Part shown: one piece after another, positions 1 through 12,108 of the stretch
Position numbering within the stretch: position 1 is the stretch's first letter
Layout: the number at the start of each line of letters is the position of its first letter
DNA from: Roridomyces roridus
Lineage: Eukaryota > Basidiomycota > Agaricomycetes > Agaricales > Mycenaceae
NCBI GenBank assembly: GCA_029378245.1
Contig: JARKIF010000023.1
Span: 62,001-126,000 of the forward strand
DNA length: 64,000 nt
Direction: 5' to 3'
Program-made: the position numbers and the translations under genes
Notes under the pieces: model-generated
Databases searched by the model: none
Seen by the model: only the letters and a program-made list of their open reading frames with translations
What the model was told of the DNA's origin: nothing

Positions 1-46
1 CCGGAACAAAAGCTGACCAATCACATCACTCGTTTTTCTCCTCATC

Positions 47-2468
47 ATGGAAGCTCTCCGCGCCCAGCTCCAAGCCATGGGCTACGTCCCGAACAGCCCA
101 CTCAGCTGGTGACCTCATCTCAGCATCCACCCATCCACTCGTCCTGACCGCACGATAGCCGCGAGGGCGACAAACTCCTCACATCCGGAAAGCGCGACGC
201 TGCCAAAGTCAAGTATCTGTCGGTCGCAAGAGACATCGTCGGCCGCGACATCCCTCTTCCGTCCCTTGCCGGTTTGGGAAACGGTGGCTATGTCTTCCCT
301 CTATACGTCAATCTGCCCGCGTGGGATCGGACGAATCTAATGGGTTGCTGTCTTGGGATGGCGCGTTGCCTGTTGCAGGAGGGTAAAACGGAAATGGTGA
401 GCAATTTATACCTTTCCTTCTCACTCCTTTGTATTGATGATAATGAGGCACTGGCTTGGCTGGAAGAGATCAACGCTCTGCAGCGCTGCAGCTACTTCAT
501 GGCCGAGAATCCTCTTTATGGTGAGTGGGTCAGTCCCGCGCCGGATACCCTACAAAAAGTCCTGCAGACTGGATCGACTTCTCCGTCCAGCTACCTGAAA
601 TGCTGCGCATCCGCGTCAGCGCACTGTGTCTCGCCTCGGAGACGTTCATCTCCTTGGGCAACAGTGGCACGGGGACAACGCGACGCCATGCGGCGTATAC
701 AACCGTAAACCCACGCTCGCCCGAGCTGGAGAGCATCATCGATGTGAACAAGCTCCTCGACATGTACATGACCCTCCATCCGAATCCGCAGACTACCCTA
801 CCAACCGACGCGCGGTCCAATGGATTGCAGCTGCGTGGCTCATGGACGAAGCTGGGTGTCGCAAAGGCCGGTGGACCGACGGAAGGACGGGAGGCATCTG
901 CTTGCTTCATTTGGAACGGTGCGTCCTTCAGCCTTCCTCGAGGAAAAGAGGGCTTATTTCTCCAGGTCGATTGTACGTTTCGGGCGGACGCAAGTCGTCT
1001 TTCGGACCATGGTTCCGAGACATTTGGTACCTCGACCTCGCCACTCGCGACGTGTGGCGCCAGCTCCCCGACTATCCCTACACCCTTCGACAGACCGGTC
1101 TCTTTGTGGGGTGGACGATCCTCGTGTATAAGAACCAAGCGCTCCTCTTCACCGGTCGCCCTGCCGTCGATGTTTTCGATCTTGTCAAAGAAAAATGGAC
1201 GACCCTGGAAACGACCTACTCACCTACCGAAGCGGACATTGCCGCCGGGGTCAAGGGCGGGTGGCCTTACCCCGACAATAACCTCTCAGATGCAGCGATG
1301 CAGATCGTCGGAGACAAGATGTACGTGTTTGGTGGCTCACACGGCACGACGCTCGTCGGATGCAACTTGTTCATGGAGCTCGACCTCACGACGCGCAAGT
1401 GGCGCCGGTTGACTGGGACCGTCCACATGACACAGCACAGCGACTACACGTGCCCAGGCCCGCGGAAGAGCGCCGCCAGCTGGGTCAGTCCGGATGAGAA
1501 ACGTTTCTTCTTGCTCTTTGGGCACGCCGATCGGCAGGCAGCCAAGTCGCGCAAGGAGATGCATTATGCAGATCGGTCGTTTGCGTTTGCGGATATGTGG
1601 AGTTGGGATATCAAGAGGGAGAAGTGGAGGCAAGAACGCATGTCGGGCAACTCGCCTTGTTCGCGCACCGAGTTATCTTTCACATATGTATGCCCCCTTG
1701 TCATCCTCCTCCGAAAGTTGACTGACGCAGATTGTAATAGAACCCGAAACTCAAAAAAGTCATCATATTCGGCGGGTACCAACCTAGCCTTCCGACTGTT
1801 GTCCTCGAAAAAGGGATGCAGTTTGAATTTTCGTACTTTGCCGACACCTTCGTGTACGATATGGCTTCCTACGCCGCCGGGGACCCGGACGCTGCTAATC
1901 AACTCACATCGACGGCTGAACCGACGCTCTCGGCTCCCAAGTGGCTCCAAGTCATGACTCATGGGTTCCCGACGTATCGGTGCCAGGCACAGCTCGTATG
2001 TGATCCTGATACGGGGCGTAATTATCTCTTTGGTGGATGGTACGCCTTTCTGTCTCTCTCTCGTCGTACGAATCTGAATCTGAATCATCACTCACCCAGG
2101 ACAAACCATCAATATGTGCCCACGCGGACAAAGCTCATGTCACGCAGTTTCGGCGATCTGTGGGAACTCAAGCTGGATGACGAGTCTGGTGGGGGGTATT
2201 TTGAGGAAGTGGATGTGGAGGATGAAGCGAGGAGCGCTAGGGCGGGGCCTTGGCAGAGGTGTTTTGCTTGCGCGTCGGCTGGGCCGTGGAAGAAGTGCGG
2301 TGGTGCGTATCGTTTGCTCCATTTCTCCCTTTGTTGGGGGTTGACGTTGATTTGATCCTCTCCCGCATCGCAGGAAGTTGCAACGGCAAGGCCTTCTTTT
2401 GCGGGAGTCCTTGTTTCCGGGATGGATGGAAGGAACATAAGGAGATGCACAAGTGTCGCAAGGTTTGA
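47..2468 (+). CDS. Kelch-repeat protein with C-terminal MYND zinc finger
   Basis: Multi-exon gene. The ATG at 47 opens MEALRAQLQAMGYVP, followed by a splice near 106-155. The middle carries Kelch-type beta-propeller blades, for example LYVSGGRKSSFGPWFRDIWY (about 970-1040) and MYVFGGSHGTTLVGCNLFME (about 1320-1380). The end is a MYND finger: CFAC (about 2257), an intron at about 2305-2373, then CNGKAFFCGSPCFRDGWKEH and MHKC, stopping at 2468. MYND fingers bind proline-rich peptides and Kelch propellers bind proteins, so an adaptor or scaffold role is the usual inference; no enzyme domain is visible. A donor-like site just after the last codons (HKCRK) could extend the gene into about 2550-2610, so the C-terminus is the least certain part. 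The product is probably 600-700 residues. Confidence 0.8.
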
Positions 2469-2784
2469 GTCGACGGCTGACATCGTATCTACTTACGGCG
2501 TCCCTCTCGCATCCCCACCAAATGCATTTGTTCTGCCTCGCGAATCAGACTCCCGCTCCCCGCCCCATCGAGCAAGAGAGGTCCCACATCCGTGAGATTG
2601 GTGCGTCTGTTTACATTTCATTTCTATTGCGGCATGTCGGCACCCCACACGGAGGAGCTCCGCGCATGACAGCGGACCGGTCACTTGACGCTGCCAGTCA
2701 ATTCCAAGGATAGAATGGCAATAGAATTAGAATGTAATCATGACGCGACAGCTCTTGCTTGGAAAGGACCACCACCCACCCAGC

Positions 2785-4912
2785 ATGCCTCAGCCATCGC
2801 AAGACGACAAGTTTGGTACCGCGGACGTTCGTATCGAGACGAGCAAGAACGACTTGGACTCCGCCGGGGAAGTGGTGTACTACGTCGACGGGGAGAGGCG
2901 GGTATACGTTCCCGGGGGCTACGAGGAGCGCACGCTCCTGCGCAAGATCGACATGCATATGTTCTCTTGCGTATGTGTGCTCTATTTGTTGAACTACTTG
3001 GATCGGCAGAATGTACGTCCTTCCTTGTCTTCTACTTCTCATACTTACAAACGCAGATTGGGAACGCCAAAGTCGGGGGTATGGCGGCGGACCTGAAGCT
3101 TTCGTCGTCGGATTACTCTGTCGCACTGTGAGTTCCCTGCCACTCCCGTGTCGCGCCCCGGCTCATCGGACTAGGTTGGTATTCTTTCCGGCATACCTCC
3201 TCGGTGAAATCCCGTCCAACTTGATCCTCGGTGCGTCTCCGTCTCGTGCCTGATGAATGCATTGATTCACCGGGAATTTCGTATGCTTAGCCCGGGTCCG
3301 CCCTTCCCGGTACCTCCCCGCCATCACTCTCGTCTGGGGGTTGATCGCGACGTTGGTCTCTCAAGTCAAAACCAAGGAAGCCTTGATCGGTATCCGCTTC
3401 GTGCTCGGATTCGTCGAGTGAGTGTTCTAGCTCTCGGCTACTCCTCCCAAATTGATTTCGGTCTAGGTCAGGTTTCTTCTGCGGTGTCGTACGTTGCTCG
3501 ACGATGCGCGGTAACACGGACGCTGAATATCATGCGAACGCAGCTCTTCTTATTGTCCAGTTGGTATCGCAAGGCGGAATTGGCGAAACGCATGGCGTTC
3601 TTTTACTCGGCTGCGATTCTGAGTGGGGCGTTCGGTGCGTGCCTCCCTGTCTACCTATACTTGTGATCTCATGTCAAAGCACTCAGGCGGCTTACTCGCT
3701 GGAGGCGTCATCACGGGTCTCGAAGGCAAAATGGGAATCCGAGGATGGCGGTGGCTCTTTATCAGTAAGCCAGCCATATTCTCCCAACTCGCGCTCTCCT
3801 AACAACAACAACTATCAAGTCGAAGGCGCCTTGACTATGTTCTTCAGCATCGTCGTAGTCTTCATCCTCCCCGACTGGCCTGCGACCACCAAATGGCTTT
3901 CCTCTGAAGAGAAGGCACTCGCTGCTGCGCGGATTAAAGCTGATCAAGTCGGGTCCCTCGAGCAAAATATTGGTTCGTGGAAGGGAACTTTATCGGCGTT
4001 GGCGGACTGGAGAACGTACTTGTTCACGTTCATGTATATGATGATAGTCGGAGCCGGTGAGGATTCCATCTCTTTGTTTGCGTTGAAATTCAACGTTCAA
4101 AGGCACGATTACTTATTTCATACCGACGTTGACCCTCAACCTTGGCTTCACGGGGAATAAAGCACAGTTTATGACCGTTCCTGTGAGCAACTCTCCAAAG
4201 ATGATGAACGCGGTGTTGATTTCGACTTGCAGATTTACGCGGTTACTTTGGTCATGGAGGTAATTGATGCTACTCTCTGACGTCCTCGACTGACCTCACC
4301 GAATGAATCAAGCTATGCATCGCCTATTCCTCCGATCGGCACAACGAACGCGCGTTCCACATCGCATTGCCCGCCTGCCTCGCAGGTCTCATGTACGCGC
4401 TCTCAATCGGTGTAAAGAGCCACACCGCGCAATATGTTTTCCTCTGGTCAGTCTTTCTTCAAAGGACCCTGCGTTGATTGATTGACTATGATTTAGCTTC
4501 GGCTTTGCAGGGACGTGGGGCGCGCTTCCAATCGTACTCGCATGGGCGCCGAATATCATAACCTACCCCAACGAAAAACGGGCGGTATCTCAGGCGTTCA
4601 TTAATATGGGTACGCATTCTCCCTCTGTCCCCCTTCATCTGATCTCATGTGTTACTGCTAGTCGCCAACTTGTCATCGATCTACGGCGCCTACCTCTGGC
4701 CCGCCAACGACGCCCCGAGATACGTTATGGGCCTCGCTACGACCTCGGCGTTCTGCTTCGCGTGTGCCATTTCTGCGCTGGTTGCTAGGTACCTCACGGC
4801 GAGGTACCCGTATCAATTTGATTTCGACAAGTGGGGTACCGGTGTGGAGGCGGATTCGGAGAGGAGGAGCGAGGAGGTTGGAGGCGATGAGAAGGCGAGA
4901 GTGTCCGGATGA
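2785..4912 (+). CDS. MFS transporter, anion:cation symporter (allantoate permease-like)
   Basis: Gene of about ten short exons. I prefer the ATG at 2785 (MPQPSQDDKFGTADV) to the one at 2740 because the long acidic soluble N-terminus typical of Dal5-like permeases follows directly. The first membrane segment holds LLNYLDRQN, continued after an intron by IGNAKVGGMAADL, the signature of the ACS/allantoate-permease branch of the major facilitator superfamily. Later exons give FFPAYLLGEIPSNLIL, a central loop (WPATTKWLSSEEKALAAARI) and closing helices with YGAYLWPANDAPRYVMGLA. It ends in an acidic cytosolic tail at 4912. Such proteins import small organic anions (allantoate, vitamins, dipeptide-like compounds) at the plasma membrane with protons; the substrate cannot be told here. 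It shares its strand with the Kelch gene, 316 bp downstream. Confidence 0.87.
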
Positions 4913-5144
4913 TCTTCAGGTGTAATTTTTTGTAATGAAGAAAGTGATTCAAAGAATAGGAAACAAGTGGAACAGACGATCTCTGCCCCCATTTTCTTGG
5001 CTACGAGTATATATCCGAGTCGTAAAAGGGTTTCGAGAAGACTAATATACACAGATTCTCAAAATACACCAGAGAAATCCGATTTCAACCATACAATATT
5101 CCCGTCTCAACCAAACACCATATTATTTTTCATCCCGACCCAGT

Positions 5145-5633
5145 TTAGTCGGTGCACCCATTCGGACGGTTAGAAAGGCACTGGGTGGTGCACTCCCCGT
5201 TGAGATCCACATCGCTTGCGAAGGACGAAAGGACGGGATTGCCGGGCTCGCATTCGAGCTGAGCCTGGGCCACAGGGAGGAGCGCGCCTTGAGTGAGTCC
5301 TTGGACGTTGTCCGCCCAGCTGACGCAGCATTGGTCGCCGTTGAGCGAGAGGCATATGAACCGAGGGGAGGCTATGTATCGAAATGACTTGGGTCAGATT
5401 CGTTGGGCGACGTAAGGAGAAGACATACGCGGAAGGACGTGGTTGGGATTCGCAGTGATGGAATTGACGAGCTGCTGGCAAGCGACTCTGTTGGCTGCGA
5501 ACTTGAGGTTGCAGTTGACGTTGTCGCCGTTGCACTGACTCCGGGCGCGCGTCAAGGACGTAGCGGGTGTCGCCTGAGCGTGGAGAGCGGCCAACGCGGA
5601 GAGGACGAAAGCGACGGTGAGCTTGGAGAACAT
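5145..5633 (-). CDS. small secreted cysteine-rich protein
   Basis: Two exons, 5633-5429 and 5371-5145, joined by an intron with GTATGT donor and ATAG acceptor; the product is 143 aa. Residues 1-21 (MFSKLTVAFVLSALAALHAQA) are a signal peptide. The mature part has cysteines in SQCNGDNVNCNLKFAANRVA, then ICLSLNGDQCCVSWADNV, then GECTTQCLSNRPNGCTD at the end, about nine in total, consistent with disulfide bonding outside the cell. The CC-SW and QCLSNR blocks look like a conserved fungal secreted family, but I cannot name a function; it is not a class I hydrophobin (no eight-cysteine hydrophobin spacing). A TATA box lies 62-69 bp upstream of the ATG. Secretion plus a strong core promoter suggests an abundant product. 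Confidence 0.75.
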
Positions 5634-5694
5634 TTGTTGCTTGAGTGCTGGGAGGAGGAGTGCGTTCCTTGGGGTTCAAAGCTGGAAGGAGGCA

Positions 5695-5702
5695 CTTTTA
5701 TA
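5695..5702 (-). promoter_or_regulatory. TATA box of the small secreted protein gene
   Basis: TATAAAAG on the minus strand, 62 bp or more upstream of the ATG at 5633. Spacing and sequence fit a fungal core promoter. Confidence 0.6.
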
Positions 5703-7180
5703 GTATAGGTGGACCGCTAGGGGCGGCAATGCAGGAGTTGGGTCCAGATTTTCAAGGCTCAAAATGGAAGTAGAGTGAGAGATGGACGTCGTGAACGAGT
5801 AGAAGCCGCCGCACACAGACGTCTGAACCGGCGACATTGAACCACCGAGAGCGTATACCTAATCGGGGGGAGGGAGAAGGAACGGCCAGACGACTGAGAC
5901 CACCGACAACGGAGGCCCGACGTCAGCTACGTTGTCTTGCCTTACGAGCTTACGATCACGAGGGACGCCACAATTAGTCGCCGCTCCGCGCAATGGCTAG
6001 TGTGGTACTTGTCCTTTCAAAACACCTGGACTACAACGCACTGAGTATTGCCCTCATGAATGAAGGAGCGGTACTTGCACATGATGTTGAACCACATACG
6101 CGGCTCAAAACAATCGACCATTATACGGGAAGAGCACGACTGTAGGAATGCGACGTACAGGGGCTTCCCTGCAACCCAGACATGACACCAAGACCGAGTT
6201 CACAATCAGGGGTCATGGGAGGTTCAAACGTGGGGCGCACGGATGTTTAACAGCAGGCTATGCCGAGTTGAATCCAGGCCGCGGAAGGGCCCATTCGATT
6301 CGATTCAGAAAGTTCAGCAGGATCCAAAATTATGCGATAGATACCCAGTTGATAAAACGGCATCGAAAGTTCTGACTCGAAGTATGGTTCCGATCCGGCT
6401 TTCCTGAAGTGGCTATCGGCGGGCGAGAGTCGATAAGTCGAGGCCAGCGCGGCTCTCGTGAATGCCCATACAATGTCCAGGATTTCGACTACTTACATCC
6501 AATCCAGTGCAAGACTGAGTTTAGCATGCGGGACTGTGGAGTAACAGAACTCTGGATGGGCTTGGGATTCACTATGCATGAGAAAATGCTGCTACACGCC
6601 AGGTGCTGACTGATTCGGGCTGATGAATTTCGCTAGTACGCTTTCCTTTTAGACAGGCGGAATACAACGACACAAGCTCCAAGGCTCAGGAAACCCAAAG
6701 GACCATTAGCTTCAGTTTGGCAGGGTCTTCGACGTGAAGTTCGACCGAGTAACGAAGGCAAACTTGAATGAGGCCGCCGCCTGTCGCCGTGCGAATACTG
6801 AAAGATTTTTTTCGGCCCTCCGGCGGAAAGGCATGGCTGGGTCCCTGCGCAGAACGAACAACATCAATTTCGGGCAGCTGCGCACGAGTAAGTACTCATG
6901 CCAGCTGTAGACGACTTGATTCAAGTGTTGTCTGCAGGTGAAACACCGTCGATGAGTCAATAGAACAACGACACTTGGACTGCTTCGAAGACGATGGAAG
7001 AGGGAAGACTCAAAAGACAGATTGACTCACTAACCCTGTGATGCGCTCCATGCTGGGATCGGCGTCGGGCTTGTCGGCGTCGGATCGGGCTCGGATGAAA
7101 ATGCTTCCGGCTACAACGGCAATCTACACGTGCGCCGATATCAAACTGATGGGATCACCGCTTGGTTATCTTCTCCCACC
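5703..7180. other. intergenic stretch without recognisable genes
   Basis: I see no convincing coding region in these 1.5 kb. Short open frames at 6148-6375, 6409-6609 and 6712-6960 lack family-like residue patterns, splice continuations or a promoter. The segment includes the upstream region of the small secreted protein gene on its left. Confidence 0.5.
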
Positions 7181-8036
7181 ATGTCTCTCGAGTCTCTCTA
7201 CCGTCCGTTTCAGCTCTTCCGCCCTCATTCTTCGCCTCACACCCAACAGGACTCGTCTACATCTTCGCCCTCATCCAATTTGCTTCGGGACTGAGCACCA
7301 TTTTCGTCTACTCGGTGGATGACGCACGTACATAGGCCCTCTTCCCTCGGCCACCCGGCGCGGATTGCTGACTTCGGACTCGGACAGGCGACTCGCAATT
7401 CATTGCAGTGCTCTACGCACTCGCCACCTTCTACATGGTCTACATTCTGTGCGTCCCTCTTCCCCACTCGCCGGCCTGCTGCGGAATGCGGCATCTCATC
7501 TGTCAACGATCAGAATCCCCCACACGACCCAGCGGGATACTCACGCCGTTTCGCGGCTCAACAAGCAATTCGTCGTCGTCAACTTTCTGTTGTTCTGTTG
7601 GGTCCTCTCCGGTGCGTCGCTGTACCCTCCGTCCTCATTCTCCACTGACGGATCGGATAGTTTTCATGGTCCCGCTTACTGTGGGTCCCGAAATCGGGCA
7701 CACACTCGGTCGATGCGCGGCACAGAGCTTCATGACGCCCATGTGTCTCACTCTGGCTCTTGATATCGGACTTCCCGTAGCGCTCATTGTCACCCGTGCG
7801 TGCCTGCGCCCCTTGTCTCAGTCCCTCCTTTAATCCCCTCCCGCTCACGTCCAGTCACATTCATATCGTGCCTGATATACCAACACGCACAAGAGGTTCA
7901 GACGCAGACCACACCGACCGTTGAAGCTCCGACGCAGACCCCAGCGCCGATCTCACCACGCCCTGCTCCGAGGACTACATCAGGGAACGGCCGCCCGCCG
8001 ACCAGGTCCCGAGCTCCGCCCCTCATCGTCCTTTGA
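7181..8036 (+). CDS. predicted four-helix membrane protein of unknown function
   Basis: Five or six exons. The start is at 7181 (MSLESLYR). Using an intron of 47 nt after 7205 gives MSLESLYRLVYIFALIQFAS, which runs straight into a hydrophobic helix ending STIFVYSVDD. Further exons give FIAVLYALATFYMVYIL, KQFVVVNFLLFCWVLS and MTPMCLTLALDIGLPVALIV, so four membrane segments separated by short loops. The last exon is a hydrophilic tail rich in Thr, Pro and Gln (QTQTTPTVEAPTQTPAP) ending at 8036. The topology resembles MARVEL-like or tetraspan proteins, but I do not recognise a diagnostic motif, so no function is assigned. The regular GT...AG introns and conserved hydrophobic phasing make it a real gene. 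Confidence 0.62.
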
Positions 8037-9106
8037 ACCTCCCATTCCCTTGCATTTCACTCGACTTTCGCTTACATATTAAGTTATTTAATTCTGGATC
8101 CCAGGACGGACGGACAACTGTACATATTCTTTGCTGTCGCATTCTCATCATCGCTGTATCTCTGCTTCTGGTGCTGCTGCTATAATTTACACACGCTGCT
8201 TGCTTGCCTCACCCATCCCCCCTTCGCCCAGGAACGAAGACTGTTGCATTCAGACTGACCCTGTCTCGGTACCTCCTCCTTTGCTTCGACCCTGTCCGCG
8301 GAGAGCGCCCACTGAATCTTCAATCAACGCCCGCCTCGCCCGTCGTGATCCCGTCCGTCTGTCGCAGCTGCCAATTCCATGGATGGACAGACGCCGGGCG
8401 GGTGTACATGTATTCATGCCCGCCGAGCTTTGTTGACGGTTGAAACGTTGACGGCCGCTCAAACTTGAGCGTCATTCTGGTATGTTCCCTCCGTGTTTCG
8501 GCGATATGTGCTGCAGTGGACCGCATTGGGCAGAATGTCCTGGAGAACGACGAGCCGCGGGCGAGAAGCAGACTTTAGGTTTTCTTTGTGGAGCAGGTAT
8601 TTATTCATCCACGGCGATACCCTGGTACATAGACTGTAGGACATTTGTTGTACAATTCGTTTTTTTGAGCCGAGGACATCATGATGTCGGATCAATTGCT
8701 CTTGTCCTCTTCCCTCGCCATCTTCAAGGCGTTCCCTTGCTCGTCGCTGCTCCACAACCCGCCTTGACCCGCCAATCGCTCCCTAGGGCTGTCCATGGGA
8801 CTCCACAGCTGATGCCGCCCGAGTGAGACTCTCGATCCGAGTCGTGAGGCAGTGACCCGTGAGTGAGACATGATACGTCCACGTCTTTTCGTTCGGCTCT
8901 TCCTCAGCGTGGGATTGTTCTTTCCAGCGATTTCTTGCGAATCTTCATTCTTGCTCTACAGTGCAGCTACTGCTATGAATCTCGCCGCCTCTCGGCCTCA
9001 CCGATGGAACGGCTCGAAAGTTCTCGAGATCACACTTGCCATAGGAGGTACACAGCCAAACCCGCGCGGAGGGATCGTGGTGAGACCGTCTCTGCTCCCA
9101 TGGACG
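8037..9106. other. intergenic stretch, no recognisable gene
   Basis: Contains the 3' end region of the membrane-protein gene (pyrimidine-rich) and the upstream region of the next gene. Open frames here (8131-8436, 8482-8826) are C/T-rich and show no protein-like pattern. Nothing else seen. Confidence 0.45.
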
Positions 9107-9114
9107 TATAAAAG
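9107..9114 (+). promoter_or_regulatory. TATA box for gene at 9150
   Basis: TATAAAAG lies 43 bp before the ATG at 9150 and supports a transcription start just downstream. Confidence 0.6.
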
Positions 9115-9149
9115 GCGGGGCATGTCCCCACAAACACCCAGACCAACCA

Positions 9150-9957
9150 TGTCTTCTTTCCGTGCACCCAACCTCGTCGCTACCCCTCGTCGCACTCGCA
9201 CCACTAAGTCCGCCACTACCACTGCTACTATCCTACTCCCCGTGTGCAAAACGCTGGGGCTCGTTCGGATATTCCGACGAGTGGGCCTTTTACCACCTAA
9301 AACCAAGCCGACGCCTCGGGTCATTTCAAAGCATCGCCCTCCGCCGAAGCGCTCCGCTCTGAAGCACGATTCTGACCACACCACCCCTGTGCGAGGAGTT
9401 CAATACCCGACCATGCTCCCCAGACCCTAGGATAAGGTCGGCGAGATTAAGACCATCGGTACGTACTTCTCTCGCCTTGTAAGTACAGCCTGCATCGACT
9501 CACGAGCGTCTCCTTTCAGAGTTCTCCTACTCGTACTTTCCACGATCGAACATCCTCCAAAAAGTTACCAGCGCTGTTGGACTCGCGGAACCCCAACTCA
9601 TACAGTGCATCAAGGGGCGGTACTTTGAAGTTGTAGCGCCGGAGGAATTTGCTCCTGCGCCTCTTGCGTGCGAGCTCGAGCTCGATGTGGATTCAGGCTC
9701 AGAATCTGATGAGAGCTCGGAGTCAGAGTCGGACGGCGAGGGGGTTGTCCGGGTGCTTCGATTCGATTTACCTGCGGACTCGCCAAAGGTTGCTCTTGAC
9801 GATGTCGTCACTGACGAGGACGAGGATGAAGAGGAGTTGGAGGGTCCGTGTTGGATGGAGCTCATACGAGTGCGTCGACTTCGATTCCATATCCATCCAT
9901 CGTGCTGACGCTTTGTCTTCAGTGAAAGTGCAATTCCGCAAAACAAAGATTTCCTGA
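9150..9957 (+). CDS. uncharacterised protein with basic N-terminus and acidic serine-rich C-terminus
   Basis: Three or four exons. ATG 9150 (MSSFRAPNLVATPRRTRTT) opens a Ser/Thr/Arg-rich, strongly basic region. An intron of 42 nt (about 9388-9429) brings in DKVGEIKTI in frame, and a second (about 9459-9519) joins it to EFSYSYFPRSNILQKVTSAV. Then come ACELELDVDSGSESDESSES and VVTDEDEDEEELEGPC, an acidic tract. A last small exon ends at 9957. The charge split suggests a nucleic-acid- or chromatin-associated protein, but this is inference from composition only and no domain is recognised. The TATA box 43 bp upstream and consistent splice phases support a real gene; the first intron is the least sure. 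Confidence 0.5.
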
Positions 9958-10066
9958 GGGTTGTAAACGCATGTATCTAGATCTGTACACATAGCTTTCA
10001 ATTGATGCACTGAATCCCGTATGAAGCAGTCCAAACGACGAGTAGTACGACGGACATATCCTACAC

Positions 10067-10806
10067 CTATGCCAAGTCGCTGGACCGACTGGATACCATT
10101 CCTTTCTCTGCCTCGGACACGGCTTCTGGCGGCGGTTGAAGGACGGCGGGCACGACTGGTTCCCACCAATACACCGGGTACCTCCGCGCGACGGTATTGA
10201 TTATGAGGGCGGATACGAGGACCAGAGACGAGGACAGCAAGACCACAGGGAGGTAATACCACCCAATGCCATACACCTCGGCGTTGATAGCAGCCAGGAG
10301 GGCCGTGGCTCCAGCGGGTGGGTGGGTTGTCGCTGTGATCTGCATGGCCACGATGGCGGTGGCGGCTGAAAGTGAGCCTGCCAGCCAGCGGAGTTGGTCG
10401 AGGCGTTGTTCGGTGGGGAGGAGGCCGAACAGTTTGGTGATGCATACGCCGATGAGAGCGCTGATGAAATGACCACCGATGAGCGCGCGGGGTTGGGCCA
10501 GGGGTGCTTCGATTGCGCCGTAGCAGAGGACGGCGGAGGCGCCCTTGGGTGCGATGATATTAACGGTGCTCGACGTTCATAATTGTGAGAGAGACGTACG
10601 TAGCTGGCGATGATGGATGGAACGTTGCGTTGTATGAAGTAGTGTGCATGTCCAAAGACCGCCTGGAGCATGGACAATCCGCAGAAGGCGCCGATGAACG
10701 ACGACAGCCATATGATGTAGTTTGGGCGTTTCGGCGGGGTTTTAGCGCGGTATCCCAGCCAGTGAGATAGCCAAAGAGGTAGACGTGAAAGCGCTGGCGA
10801 GGACAT
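10067..10806 (-). CDS. HPP family integral membrane protein
   Basis: Two exons, 10806-10600 and 10543-10067, giving 227 aa. The family signature is TATTHPPAGATALLAAINA, containing the His-Pro-Pro that names the HPP family. Other conserved blocks are FIGAFCGLSMLQAVFG (first helix), APLAQPRALIGGH and the closing helix VVLLSSSLVLVSALIINTVA. Four membrane segments are visible. HPP proteins are found in bacteria, plants and fungi; plant chloroplast members transport nitrite, while fungal roles are largely unknown. The intron acceptor is AAG rather than the usual CAG or TAG but keeps frame between PSIIASY and GASAVLCYG. The tail after PVYWWEPV is hydrophilic. It ends convergently with the gene at 9150-9957. 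Confidence 0.85.
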
Positions 10807-12005
10807 GGGGAGCGCTCGTATGGACGTGATGAACCCCATCGTACATATATGTATATATAGTCGTTCGCGTGTGATCCAGCCCAAAATTATGTACCACCGT
10901 GCAATTGACGCAGATACACCGTTGTCTCCGTCAATGTCGCAACCAAGCGTAAGCACCAGAGATAGAAAGAATCCTAAATTGGCTTTCCCATACCTTACTT
11001 GAAAGCACAACATGATCCAACCTACCCTATGTTTCCCGCATCCGCATGCGAGACACTTCCGAACGTCATGACGGACAGACAGTGAGACATTGTTCCTCGA
11101 CTGAATGGTGAAGTGGGAATTGCCTTTCCCACAAATTCAGTCTTGGACATTGTCGGAACTTCTGTTAAACTTGGCGTCTGAGCCCTGCCAATGGGGACTC
11201 TTCTTTGGTTGAACCAAAGCTGTTGAACGTGCTTCGAATACGCAATATTCAGCCGAATGCGCCCGCTGCCGTCGCGTGAGCCGTGGGCTCTCCCGCTTTT
11301 TTATCGTACCGTCTATACATTCCATCTTGGCAGGCCTGTGTCTATTTTTCAGAATGACAAGCCACACGTGTCAGTGGGAGTCGAAGTGTAGGGGTTTCCC
11401 GGTTGCGCATACGAATCTGCCCGACGCAGGCAGTTGGCATTTGAGGAGATTGCTGTTACAGTAATCCTTATAATAAATTTGCAATACATACTAGCGCTAC
11501 CATCCAGGGGGAAATAAACAGGTGTTAACTCTCATGTAAGGGGGTAGTGAACAAGAAATAGATCGTTGAAGGTCATCTCGCAGAAAAATAAAATCCCTGG
11601 TGGTCACGGAAGTTCCCATTGTCGAGTTGAACAAACCTAGAACTCGGAAGGAGCGCCCAGCATCGAAGTCAACGACTCGTCCAAGTAACTTTGAGTCTGG
11701 TCCTTCCGAAGTCTTCACCTTAATTTCAGTATGTCGCATTCCCTGGGAGAATGAGAGTTTAAAAAAATGAAGTGCAGTGTGGACATGTCGAGATTCCGAT
11801 GAGGTTCTTAGATTCTCAAATTGATACGCGCCAGTCACAGAGCTGCGCACATGCCCTGCCATTGGCATTAACACAAGGAGCAACCCTTGGCACTCGACAA
11901 GGCGAGCAATTGAGTTGCTCGACACAACGTTTGATGAAGCTCAAGCTTTGTTGGCGTTCCTGGGCGACGGGGGCGTGTATTATGGATCTGAAAAAGGAGA
12001 GCAAC
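10807..12005. other. intergenic stretch with one weak open frame
   Basis: The largest open frame is 11497-11925 on the minus strand (142 codons, including EIKVKTSEGPDSKLLGRVVD). It has no homology I recognise, no TATA box and no obvious introns, so I do not call it a gene. The right edge is the promoter of the P450 gene. Nothing else seen. Confidence 0.4.
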
Positions 12006-12012
12006 TATAAAA
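12006..12012 (+). promoter_or_regulatory. TATA box of the P450 gene
   Basis: TATAAAA about 97 bp upstream of the ATG at 12109. Confidence 0.55.
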
Positions 12013-12108
12013 CGGGCTTCAATTCTGGAGAGAACTAGGAAACCATCCGATAACACACTTGAAAAACAAAAGATTCCTTCCATCGCCCTTTTAGGTTTCA
12101 ACTGTCCA

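Noticed and set aside
525..1412. Separate 295-aa protein
   Set aside because: Its first part is a true exon of the Kelch gene, but the rest is an out-of-frame read across Kelch exons.
5999..6560. A fourth TAGTG...CACTA element
   Set aside because: A TAGTG at 5999 has no matching inverted end or 8-bp duplication downstream.
6148..6960. Small genes in the 5.7-7.2 kb gap
   Set aside because: Short frames without signal, domain or splice support.
11497..11925. 142-codon minus-strand gene
   Set aside because: No family resemblance, no promoter signal and no introns in an intron-rich genome; left as unannotated open frame.
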